The notes under the pieces: model-generated
The model's input: only the letters and a program-made list of their open reading frames with translations
The model's database searches: none
What the model was told of the DNA's origin: nothing
Part shown: positions 9,011-18,199 of the stretch, one piece after another
Position numbering within the stretch: the first letter of the stretch is position 1
Layout of the letters: every line of letters begins with the position of its first letter
Translations under genes and position numbers: made by a program
NCBI RefSeq assembly: GCF_000485595.1
Contig: NW_014577216.1
Coordinates: forward strand, 362,129-385,792
Direction of reading: 5' to 3'
Source: Priapulus caudatus
Taxonomy: Eukaryota > Priapulida > Priapulimorpha > Priapulimorphida > Priapulidae
Length of the DNA stretch: 23,664 nt

Positions 9011-9651
9011 CCAAACTGCATGCAGTGCCCCTTCCCACACTCAGGATAATACCACTGCCACAATGCTAGCACTATTTCTAAAGTGGGCGGAGCTCGCGGG
9101 AAATCCAGCAATGGCAACCAACGGCCGCGAGTCGCCGTCGAACAAAACATTGAAATTTCTATGATTTGCATGTTTGTTGGTGGACAAATTTAGCATGTTT
9201 TAAGCTGCAAATGCAAAAAATGTATCAAAGACAATGTTCAAGAATTAGGTATATTGCAAGCATCCCAAAAAATTCATGATAAATAGTAGTAAATACGTGA
9301 ACTTAGTTTAGTAAACAGCGTATGATTTGAAAGTAGTAAACTGGGCGCATTATTTCATATCACTATTTTATCAAATTTCTCATAAAATAATGGTCGGATA
9401 TTTTAATATCTTTGCAGCTTTTATAAGTACACACCGTATTACATAGGACAGAGTAACGGGGCGCTGTAAACTTATAGTAAAAAGCGTAAAGAAATTCTAC
9501 GGAAATCAGCGCTTGTGCAGTGGTAGTATTGAGCCAGAGCGAGAGCGCCATCTGTCGTGGAGTTTGTGGTTAACCTTGCCCGCTTGCGCCACCTTTTGGA
9601 TAGTGTACGAGTTATATGTGTACTGATCATGGTACTACTACTAGGGCCGAG

Positions 9652-9943
9652 AGGGTCCATGTCCCCCAGGGTACTGCCGGAGGGTACGGTCCGGTATACC
9701 GGAACGTACCCTTGTATCTTCTTGTATCTTGGGTATAAAGAGGTATATAAGGGAGGGCTCTTGTATTTCACAAGGCACTGATTCTCTCTTTGGAATGTAC
9801 TCCCTGGTACTATCTAATATGCCAGACCGTACCTCGCCTACTCCACTAACGAGTCTAGGGAGTCGCTTACGCCTACTCCCTAACCATATCAAATAGTTAC
9901 CAGGGTACGTTCCGGCAGTACCCTGGGGGACATAGAGTACCCT
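9652..9943 (-). mobile_element. TIR element 3 (inverted family member), copy B
   Basis: The left end AGGGTCCATGTCCCCCAGGG pairs with the right end CCCTGGGGGACATAGAGTACCC, with a 3-base insertion near the tip. The interior shows GCCTACTCCACTAACGAGTC and CTCCCTAACCATATC, the complement of the motifs in elements 1 and 2, so this copy is inverted. The telomere-like array is reduced to CCCTAACC. Flanks TACTAGGGCC (9637-9646) and TACTAGGCC (9952-9960) form an imperfect direct repeat compatible with a target-site duplication. A central 100 bp (CTTGTATCTT repeats, TATATAAGGG) is specific to this copy. Confidence 0.7.
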
Positions 9944-10007
9944 ATGAGCGGTACTAGGCCTATAATACAGATATTAATGTGTACGTACCACCAGTGAAAA
10001 AATTAAT

Positions 10008-10122
10008 TTTTTTCTTTCCGGGGCTCTTTTTGCAAACCCCCCAAAATTTCGGGGGCTACTTTTTCATTTTCCAGGGCTCTTTTTCCACTTTCCAGGCGAC
10101 TTTTTTCAGGGCTGTTTCCTCA
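10008..10122. repeat. T-run/GC-block minisatellite, copy B
   Basis: Successive degenerate units: CTTTCCGGGGCTCTTTTTGC, then ATTTCGGGGGCTACTTTTTC, then ATTTTCCAGGGCTCTTTTTC, then CACTTTCCAGGCGACTTTTT, ending CAGGGCTGTTTCC. The unit is about 20-30 bases. Related blocks recur downstream at 11396-11480, suggesting one ancestral repeat. Confidence 0.5.
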
Positions 10123-10186
10123 AATGTACACACAAGCACAGTAGCTAATACACACTCTGGGGCGCGCACGACACCACACAGACGTC

Positions 10187-10317
10187 AGCACGCAGGCACC
10201 ACACGCACGCACGCACGCAGCACGCACCCACACACTCAACACCACACACACACACACACACCACAGACACACCACACACACACACACACACACAGAACAC
10301 ACACAGCACACAACAGT
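10187..10317. repeat. CA-rich microsatellite, copy B
   Basis: CACG units at 10200-10226 grade into (CA)n at 10240-10317 with occasional CAGA and CACC interruptions. Overlapping open frames of Thr-His or Cys-Val composition are artefacts. Confidence 0.9.
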
Positions 10318-10894
10318 CAATATTCAAGACAGTTATTCATCAGACTGACAGACTACATGATAATCACAACTACAAGTCACAACACAAATGCACCTTGAAT
10401 AGTGAATACATCACAGCTTCAGCTAAAACACAGAAACTATTACGGCTAGCCCAAATAGTGGAATGTCCGCCTGTACGAGCTAGGAGGATCGATTGTTTAT
10501 ACGCGAAGTCCTTTGCGGCTGGGGTCCAAGGCCCACGTAAGGCCCTGGAAGCTCAGGGGTTTGAAAAATGCGGCCGCGAGGCACGTGTGATGGCTGTGCA
10601 CATCGACGCTGCGTACGTGCCTGCTGCAGGGGCGGCATTGATTGATAGTATGGGGGGGGGCTACGATTGTTCAGCGTGGTACTAATCACTACTAATAAAT
10701 ATTAGAAGGTTGGCATTGCTGGACTATGAGAGAGCGGCGCAGCAAAACTCTTTCGGGGAATGACAAAAAAAAGCTACAATCGGGAATGACACAACGAGTG
10801 TGCCGGCAGGGAAAATATACGTGTGAATTTCATTAGGATTTTCCATGGATTACGTTCTATAATCCTACGGGTCGTCTGGTCCTACGGGTCTACG
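10318..10894. other. Unassigned stretch between microsatellites, copy B
   Basis: Collinear with about 4946-5587. One plus-strand open frame (10395-10685, 96 codons) covers it but starts at an ATG just after the CA tract and has no recognisable domain. The copy A equivalent has a different frame that shares only AVHIDAA and the SMGGG-like end. Scattered indels between copies do not preserve a frame, so coding is not supported. Confidence 0.3.
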
Positions 10895-11210
10895 TAGGCA
10901 CGCCCGCAGGCACACCCGCACGCACGCACGCAGCACGCAGGCACGCACGCACGCACAGCCCGCGCACGCACGCACGCAGCGCAGGCACACACGCAAGCAC
11001 GCCAGCAGCGCACACCGGCACACACAGGCACGCCCGCACGCCACGCACGAGCACGCAGGCACGCACGCGCGCAGGCACGCACGCGCGCAGGCACGCACGC
11101 ACGCGCAGGCACGCACGCGGCAGCACACACGCAAGCACGCCTGCAGGCACACCTGGCAAGCACGCACGCGCGCAGGCACACACGCAAGCACGCGCCACAG
11201 GCACACACCG
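10895..11210. repeat. CACG/CAGG GC-rich minisatellite, copy B
   Basis: About 315 bp of GCAC, GCAGGCAC and CGCGCAGG units; a recurrent larger unit resembles GCAGGCACGCACGCGC (16 bases). The strand is close to alternating purine/pyrimidine. Arg-Ala-Cys-Val open frames on the minus strand are by-products. Confidence 0.9.
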
Positions 11211-11764
11211 TATATATAGCGGCGGCGCGGCGCGCGCTTTGATTGTATGCAATACACACATGCATGCTTTAATGATAAACACTTGACAGGCCCCACCGTA
11301 CTAGGAATTCTACGCGCGCGTGGAACGCGGCTGCGCTAGCGGCAGAGGCCGAGCGAGATCGGCAAGGCGGCGGAGCCCGACCTGGACAATCGATTTCCAG
11401 GGCGACTTTTGCTTTTGGGTCGCCCCCGATATCGTATTTCGGGGCTCTTTTTGGCATTTCGGGGGCGAAATCGCCCGCCGCCCCCGTGTATTTTTTCCCC
11501 TGCGACGCACCGCTCATTGTTAGTGCCTGGTAACCTCATATCTCATCTGACATGGACAGAGATAGCGAGAATGCATTTTTAGCTCACCTTGACATCGTCA
11601 AGCTGAGCTATTGCCATGGTCGTCGTCCGTCGTACGTCCGTCCCGTCAACATTTCGCTACGGTCAACGATAACCCAGGAACCGTTTGGCCCACATGTTTG
11701 AAATTGGTATAGTTGTTACTGCTATGCTCGCCCATATTAAACCGTCCTATTTTGAAGCACGCCA
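11211..11764. other. GC-rich tail of copy B, no gene assigned
   Basis: Contains the GGCGACTTTTGCTTTTGGGT block, GGGGCTCTTTTTGGCATTTC, and a GC-rich stretch with CGCCC/GGGCG inversions. Open frames on both strands are under 85 codons and are not conserved in copy A. Confidence 0.4.
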
Positions 11765-11776
11765 GTCGACAGACTT

Positions 11777-12055
11777 TCAAGGCCACGGCAATTTTTTGGC
11801 AAAAATGGAATTGCATGCAGTAGTCGTGTAGTTCAGGTTCAACGGATTTTGCTCATTTTTGGTATGTGACTGAATAAGAGCTAGGGGTTTTGATATTAAA
11901 AAAACAATAATGCAAAATTTTAGGTAGGGTTTGGCTAATGTATAAGGCATATAATTAGACAAACAGTGTGGTGTCACACGTCGTACTGGTTCGTTGTTAG
12001 GAAAGATTTCATTGACAATATCTTTTAATTGCAAAATTGGTATTTTTCTTTCCAC
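11777..12055 (-). CDS. Open frame of uncertain coding status next to the duplication junction
   Basis: Ninety-two codons on the minus strand in AT-rich DNA, reading ERKIPILQLKDIVNEIFPNN and on through a hydrophobic patch (KFCIIVFLISKPLALI) to a TGA that sits at the copy B boundary. The first codon is GTG. The sequence just upstream (TTTTAGCGGCAG) is a weak splice-acceptor candidate, so an internal or terminal exon is more plausible than a complete gene. Its residue composition looks protein-like, but no family is recognised and chance cannot be excluded. Confidence 0.2.
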   Translation of the reverse strand: MERKIPILQLKDIVNEIFPNNEPVRRVTPHCLSNYMPYTLAKPYLKFCIIVFLISKPLALIQSHTKNEQNPLNLNYTTTACNSIFAKKLPWP

Positions 12056-12146
12056 CTGCCGCTAAAAGGACGTCTATATTAGAGTATAAAGTTTGAACAA
12101 AACATGTCGGAACGCAGCATAAAACTTTCATGGGTTGGATATATTC

Positions 12147-13095
12147 CAGGCCGGTACAGGAGATAATTTTGCATATTTTGTCACGTGGTTTGTGTTATAA
12201 CCAAGTCAGATGTATATTGGCGCGTGGAGAAGGAGGGGAGAAGCTGTGGAGAATGCGAGGAGGGGGAGAAGGGAGAAGGTGGTGGAGGAGGGGAGAATCT
12301 GGTCGGAGAAGGAAGGCGGGGAGAAGGAGACAGGTGTGAGGAGGGGGAGAGCTGGTGGAGAAGGAGGAGGGGAGAAGAGCTGGTGGCAGGAGATGGGTGG
12401 AGAAGGAGGAGGGTTGTGCGAAGAAAGGTGGCGAGGAGGTGCCCTCTCTCCTGGCAGACCACCTTCTCCCTTCTGCCACCACGCTTCATCACCACCTCCT
12501 CTTCTCCACCAGCTCTCCTTCTTCCTTCTTCATTCGTTCCACCAGCTTCTCCCCCTCCTCCTTCTCCACCAGCTTTCTCCCTCCTTCCTTTCCACCACAC
12601 CTTTTCCCTTTCTCCCTTCCCCCTTCTCCACCAGCTTCTCACCGCCCCCTCCTCCACTAGCTCTCCGCCCCTGCCACCACCTGTTCTCCCTTCTGCCCCC
12701 CTCCTCCTTCTCCCAACGCAGCTTCTCAACCATCCTCATTTGCGTCTCGACGACGGAACACCGGGGAGCGAAAGTTGAGAGAGCGAAGGAGCTTCGAGAG
12801 TTGCTCCCTAGGTGGAACGGCTGTCCTTCTCCGGAGCCATCGAGCTTTCCTTCAGGAGCCTCAGCTCCTATCTCAGCGCTCGGAAGCACTTCGTCGGTCC
12901 TTTTTAAGCGGGCGATCTGGTGAATGGGATGCTCGTGACGAGTGGATACGCTGTCTGGTGACTGCCCCTTCCTCCTGAAGTGCGGAGTTGTAGCATCTCA
13001 GCGTTATGTGCACAAACGCACATGACAGAATGATTGGTTATAACACAAAACCACCGTGATAAAGATATGCAAATTATCTGCCTGGTACCGGCCTG
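12147..13095. mobile_element. 949 bp TIR element containing an inverted purine/pyrimidine minisatellite
   Basis: The left end (12147-12203) begins CAGGCCGGTACAGGAGATAA and ends GTGTTATAACCA; the right end (13035-13095) is its inverted copy, TGGTTATAACACAAAACC to CCTGGTACCGGCCTG, matching over about 57-61 bases with a few indels. ATATA flanks both sides (12140-12144 and 13097-13101), a possible short target-site duplication. The interior is mainly a minisatellite (12219-12722), then about 300 bp of unassigned sequence. Open frames inside are Glu/Gly/Arg- or Ser/Pro/Leu-rich translations of the minisatellite. No transposase is present, so it is non-autonomous. The superfamily is undetermined. 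Confidence 0.75.
12219..12722. repeat. Head-to-head purine/pyrimidine minisatellite
   Basis: 12219-12433 is almost all purine, built from GGAGAAGGAGGAGGGGAGAA and GCTGGTGGAGAAG units. From about 12436 to 12722 the strand switches to the complement: CTTCTCCACCAGC and CCCTCCTCCTTCTCCACC. The array is therefore an imperfect inverted repeat with its centre near 12435-12445. The unit is about 25-30 bases and degenerate. Confidence 0.85.
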
Positions 13096-14174
13096 AATAT
13101 AGACAAACCCATTATTTCAAAACGCCATTCGCTGACACAAGCGGTATAGCGCCATCTACGGTCACAGAATTGTGATTCATTTTGGTTTATAAAATTATTA
13201 TCTGGGGCGATATACAATGGCAATCGTTTCTAATAATTACGTCGATGGTTGCTCAATCAAGAACTGACCTTCTTTTTACTCACTCATTGTGTGTCCACTT
13301 TTGTGTGGTGGGTGAGCTAGCAGTGTGATTGCACACTTTCATCTCACAATAGGCAGCGTAAATACTTAAACTGCTTAGTAGTTTTTGCTGTCGGCATCGT
13401 TGGTGGCGAGCAGCAATGAATGCGGGCTCTCAAGGGTAGCTTTAAAAATGAGTGTGATTTAATTTTGAATAAGAAAATCTAAGCGCCGAAGGCGAAGGGG
13501 AGGTGGATGAGGGAGGGGGTGAGATTTTTAAAAATGGGCGGCTATTTCAGTTATTTGATGCCCTCACAGCAGCAATTTGAGAACATGAATTCTTGTTGCT
13601 TATATAAGCATGGAAAAAACAACTACAATGTTACCAGTACAAAAAAACGGCTAGACCCACTCCCAACGAACGAAGAAAAACTGGATTCTTGCAATTGCGT
13701 TGAGATTTTCGGGGACTGATCAGAGAAATGTGCATGGGAGCGTGAGATGTGCCTCTGGACATCTGGCATGATCTCACGCCAAATGCGTGAGGGCTTGTGA
13801 GTCATGTGAATAGTATTATGAGTATATGTGCATGTCCAGTGTACAAAATTTAGCAACTATGGTGCATCATGCACTCTTGATTTTGGTATAGATAGCTAAT
13901 ATTATTCCGCCAGGTGCAAGTCCTATTTCATGGCAAAGCGGCCCGATCGTGCAATGCCCGTTAGGCAGTGATGAAGGCACTTTTCCTCGATTTGTCTGTC
14001 TCTTCATGTATTAGTTTATAGATTATGGTTTTCATAATGACATAATTTCATAATGGGCTCTGTCCTCCCAGTTGACAGCAACATTATATAAAGAATTATT
14101 ACTGTGATACTATTCATTATATGAGTTATGGCTGTAGATATTGTTAGAAAAGGCTCCTTTATACTAAGAGCTTA
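13096..14174. other. Unassigned stretch, no gene seen
   Basis: No convincing open frame. A short purine-rich patch lies at 13490-13530. A 9 bp stem (GCGTGAGAT at 13740-13748, ATCTCACGC at 13771-13779) could form a hairpin with a 22-base loop. 13507-13719 is open for 70 codons from ATG without a recognisable motif. Confidence 0.4.
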
Positions 14175-14490
14175 CCTGCCGCACAGATAGATGTGTCATC
14201 AGCATCTCTGTAGCATAATGGCCTCTTTGCAAGAATGCCCCCACACTGATATGTGGGCAATCTCTCTGTAGCCGCATTCGCTTCTCGATCTCCCACACTA
14301 AACATGTAGCTATCTCTGTACCAATTGCTCTTGTATCTGTCGGCCATATTGACCGTGTAGCTTATGCTCTGTAGCGCCATTTGCTCTCGTATCGGCCCCC
14401 ACACGATATGTAGCTATCTCTTGTAAGCTAATTGCTCATGCTGTCCCACATTGATCACTGTGGGTATATTCCTCTGCGGCCATTCACCTG
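14175..14490. repeat. Degenerate ~51 bp minisatellite
   Basis: About six units. The anchor CAATTGCTC or CATTTGCTC recurs at 14275, 14322, 14378, 14429 and 14481, each with CCCACAC, GATATGTAG and CTATCTCTGTA between. Spacing is 47-56 bases, mean close to 51. An 81-codon minus-strand frame across it (14159-14404) is a by-product of the unit length being near a multiple of three. Confidence 0.75.
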
Positions 14491-16086
14491 GTACAACATG
14501 AGTAATTCCGCTGTATCAGGCCAAGAGTGCTAGGTCTCTTTCTAGAGGACATCCGGATTTGTACATGTGATGGCAGGACCTTTAAAAAATATATTTATTG
14601 GTGTGTTCGCAGTATTTCTGTCACAGCATGTGAGCGTCGAGCGGCCGGAGATTAGCATGAGGCTACTAGGCCAGACGTGATGGGAGGTCAAGCACCTGCT
14701 GGGCAGCAGTTCATACAGGTATCTGTCAAAGCGTAATAACCATGCTAATTGTTTTCATTGGTAACTTTTTACGACGAAGACATTACTATTGCAGCTACAA
14801 GGCATGATCGATAGCAGGGTTTCTCCCCGGATGAAAATTGAAACAGGGAGAGGGGAAGAGGGGCGAGGGGGGGTGGAGGGTAAACTAGGGGTGTCCGGGC
14901 GGCGTGTTTTTAGCCGTAATGCGTAAAATCGCCACGCGAACACATAGACGTAATTGTGGTACTGTGTATATTAAGATAGGCCGAGGTCGGTTTCAGTTGT
15001 GTTAGGGTTTGGGGACAGGGGTTGGCATGTTTGTACTGTGTGGCATGGCGTAAGTGTAGCGACGTTTAGGCATTACTGGTACGGCTAAAAATACACTGCG
15101 TCGTGTTCTGGTCGAATGGGATTCCTTGAGCGATCGATTCCGCACTGCAACTTTTATTGTGGTGGAATTTATCAGGGCGGAGGTAATTTAATCGGAGCGC
15201 AACTATTGACAAACGTGGGGAGTTCTCGCCAACTTGGGCCGGGCGGCGCCCGCAGGGTTTGCGCCGAACGTAGGAGGTGCGCTGGATAGTAAGGGAATAT
15301 CTGGTCACACCAGTGTTTTACAGAGTAGCGAAAAACTACTAGAGTAGTGGGCCAAGTGATGACAGATTTCGACCGAATTTTGAATATAACCACTGAAGGG
15401 CGTTGGGATTAAACATGTTGTTAGAGAGATAAAACGCTATTGTTTTCATACAATAGCAGTTGCTAATACCCTCTGTGGACTTGCAGATGACGGCGGTGCC
15501 TCAAAATTATTGAGTCTCTTGGTGCGCGGATATGAACACGTTGTACTGGAGGCTATGTGACGCGAAAAAGAACCACTATCACCCGATTTGTTGAGGTCGA
15601 CTTTTCGGACTTATCATCGAAGAAATGCTTATGTTATCAAAAAACGAAAACGCTCATTGCAGAAAATAAATTCAGCGAAGGTATATCATATTAGCGTTGT
15701 GTGTGCACCGGCATAAATTAGTTAGTCAACAGCACTTTAGACATTTTTGTGGCATTTACCTGGGAGTCAGCACTGTTTGTTGTATGGCTGTTACAGTTTA
15801 CTGTATCTTTTGGAACATTCTTGCTGGGTACAAAGTGTGACATTCCTGTAGATATTGGACGTCAGTCTGCTAAATCGGCCTCCATAACTGCAGCGTTTTG
15901 TGTTGTAATCGTATCACCCTACCTGCATTCTTGACATAACACATAAGATATAATACAAACATATAACACATGATATCTATGTAATAGCCTTTGGAGAGTG
16001 TCTCCGCTACCTTCTAGAGCGACGACATTCTGCTGCTAGCCGACAGATCTACATACAGTTCCTCATGCATCTCGTTGCTGGCCGAC
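14491..16086. other. Unassigned stretch, no gene seen
   Basis: Includes a G-rich purine run at 14835-14895. Open frames at 15066-15393 (minus) and 15749-15934 (plus, GTG start, one hydrophobic segment VVWLLQFTVSFGTFLLG) are short, show no flanking splice signals I trust, and match no family I recognise. No RNA gene or inverted repeat stood out. Confidence 0.35.
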
Positions 16087-16301
16087 CTTGAGGAATCTAA
16101 AGGAGTTTGATTCAAAAGGCTTGGTAGGTACCAACATGTGATCGGTTCCTCGATTCAAAGCAGTTACGTTAGCAGATTGTAAAGGAGTTTATTCAAAGCT
16201 TGGTAGGATACGCAATGTGATTTGGTTCTCTTATTCAAAGCAGTTACGTTAAGAGAACTGTAGAAGTAGTTCGATTCCAAAATGGCCCTCCGTAAAGGTA
16301 C
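16087..16301. repeat. ~80 bp minisatellite, left part
   Basis: About 2.5 units of a repeat containing AAAGGAGTTYGATTCAAAGC, TTGGTAGGTACC, ACATGTGAT, CGGTTCTCGATTCAAAG and CAGTTACGTTA. Unit starts at about 16101, 16183 and 16266. The array stops at GGTACC (16297-16302), where hAT-like sequence begins, and resumes in phase at 19516. Confidence 0.8.
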
Positions 16302-16984
16302 CAAGGGTCCAATACAGATTAAGTCAAGACAAAATTCAAGGAGTTTTCGCAGGACATTTCAAGGACAATTTTTATTTTTTTCAAAGTACTAAAATTCTGT
16401 CTTAAAACTTAAAGGAGCGTTTACTCTAGTTCTAGGGTTATTTGCAGCTAATTTAGGTTATAATTAGCTACAGTAAAAAGTTTCCATGGTTCAATCCCCA
16501 TGTTAGAAATATTTTTTTTAATATGTTTAAAACCTACCGACTACCGTGTGATAAACGACGGTGGCGCCACTCAAAGCGGCACGATCTGATAACGTTGCCG
16601 GCAACCACTTTCCCAGACAAGGGCTACAGACCGTTTAGGGTGTTTTCTTATTTATTCATTAAAGCAAAAGGACTTTTAATGTCCTTATAAACGACATATT
16701 AGTGTTCAGTTATAATATGAAGAACTGCCCAGCTAGGAAATGTATACTCCGTTCGTAAATAAGCCATTTAGGGTATAAATATAATTGCACGTTTGGGATT
16801 AGCCCTCGTCTGTAAGCGTCAAAATAAATTGTCAATACGCAACTTTTTCGGCGGTAGCAGCACGGTCGGCGGTTGTCATGGCGCCGTTTCAAAATTCGTA
16901 GCGTTGATGTGTAATTAATTATAACAATTCAATTAGGCATCTGGTAACAATACGTGTGGTATAGACGATTTGTTTAACCGTAAG

Positions 16985-17960
16985 CAGTGCTCGAAATAAG
17001 CGTTGTCCGGTTTGTTCCGAGACCACCAGAATTGTGCCGGAAACCTAACCCAGTCTGAGACATTGTCCGGTGGACAACCAAGAAAAACGTTGAACGAAAA
17101 ACGCAGCTTTATTTTATGTTTTTTCTCAGGGGTTCTCAAGGAGCACTTATAGCCCTGGGGCCCGCCATTAATCCAATGGTGTGGGAAAGCGACCATACCA
17201 TGCTCTATTCCAACACTGGTATATGTCAGGTTTTCTGATTTATGAGAGCTGAACTCGATTGGGAACAGCAAACTCAGCAAGTTTCACCCCTAGCATTTTG
17301 GTATTTTTTATTCCATATTATTTTGAATTTCCGATGGCTTTGCCATGCAAAACAAACACATGCAGTGGGGATTCATGTTGATCCGAAAGTGTAAAAAGAA
17401 AGAGAATTAGTCGTAGTCAGAATGAAGGCTGTACACGTACTTCAAAAGTGCTGCAAATACGATCTCATGCGATCTCACATTGCGAGAGAGAGTCTGGGGA
17501 GGACCGCCCATACGCCCCGCAGCTTGTTTTTCACCCTCCCTTGAATCCCAGAGCCCGCCACTAAATAATTACATATGCTTGGAAGCAGAGAACAATAAAC
17601 AAAAATGGTGCCTTTTCACATGCACCCGCAAAACAAAAGATTGCAGAGAAGGTAGAGGAGCTGTAGGTGTGGAGAGGAGGCGGAGGAGCGCGAACCGCCA
17701 ATTAAAATATTAAGTCATCCACTATTTTGGCCAGTTTTGCTGTTTTTGGCCACCCTTCGTTAAAAAATGCTGGCTACACAGCAGTTTTTGGGTGTTTTCC
17801 TGACGCATATTATGTGATTAAGAAAATAGGAGATTTGGGGATATTTTTTGGGACAGCCGCAGGCGGAGGACCAGAAATGTGTTGCGGAGAAACTGCCGAT
17901 TATGCATGCCTGGGTTCGTCGCAGGACACCGCACATTTTTTTTCTTTATTTCGAGCACGT
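16985..17960. mobile_element. Nested ~976 bp TIR element (CAGTGCTCGAAATAAG ends)
   Basis: CAGTGCTCGAAATAAG at 16985-17000 is mirrored by CTTTATTTCGAGCACGT at 17944-17960. CGTAAG abuts the left end and GGTAAG the right end, a possible partial target duplication. Subterminal TTGTCCGGT, TGTCCGGTGGACA on the left and GGACACCGCACA on the right continue the loose symmetry. The CAGTG tip is compatible with hAT. A 115-codon minus-strand frame (16933-17280) runs across and beyond the left end and is not a transposase. It lies inside the larger hAT-like insertion, so it is probably younger than it. Confidence 0.55.
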
Positions 17961-18199
17961 GGTAAGTACAGTTGTAGTGCATAAAAATCCTAGAGCTACT
18001 GTTCACTTTAATAAGAATTCAGTGTTTCAGACAATAGCACAGCTTGAAAAGATACATTACATGGAAATAGCGGTATGAAAACTTCTGATTCAGAAAAAAC
18101 AGAGATTAACAGATTAATAAAATGAACAGCAAGCATATTTTTGCTTTAGTATTTTTAGCTCATCTGATGAAGTCAGATGCAGGCTTTGTAGAATCGGCA

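Larger units (their letters stand above)
6692..11777 (+). repeat. Large tandem duplication unit, copy B
   Basis: Second, shorter and cleaner copy of the unit. It starts in a 20 bp (TA)n tract followed by TACCGTGTCAATTTTA and ends at GTCGACAGACTTT (11765-11777). Its internal TIR elements keep near-perfect symmetry and its TTAGGG array is in register, although it too seems to have lost single bases relative to A (for example near 9060-9075). The unit boundary coincides with a TA tract, a common breakpoint type. No gene could be assigned within it. Confidence 0.9.

Noticed and set aside
10865-11296. Cysteine-rich minus-strand frames (127-143 codons) resembling a Cys-rich secreted protein
   Set aside because: The Cys-Val-Arg-Ala pattern is the translation of the GC-rich minisatellite; there is no signal peptide-type start or conserved cysteine spacing beyond the repeat.
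1065-11777. CRISPR array or bacterial repeat system
   Set aside because: Repeats are transposon-like or microsatellite with eukaryotic features; there are no regularly spaced identical repeats with unique spacers and no cas-like genes.
12181-12923. Glu/Gly/Arg-rich and Ser/Pro/Leu-rich frames of up to 237 codons
   Set aside because: They are translations of the purine/pyrimidine minisatellite in all frames and strands and start outside any gene-like context.
16486-16502. tRNA B box (GGTTCAATCCC)
   Set aside because: No A box at a suitable distance and no acceptor-stem pairing around it.
16933-17280. 115-codon minus-strand frame as a gene
   Set aside because: It spans the boundary of the nested TIR element, its residues follow the subterminal repeats, and it matches no transposase motif known to me.
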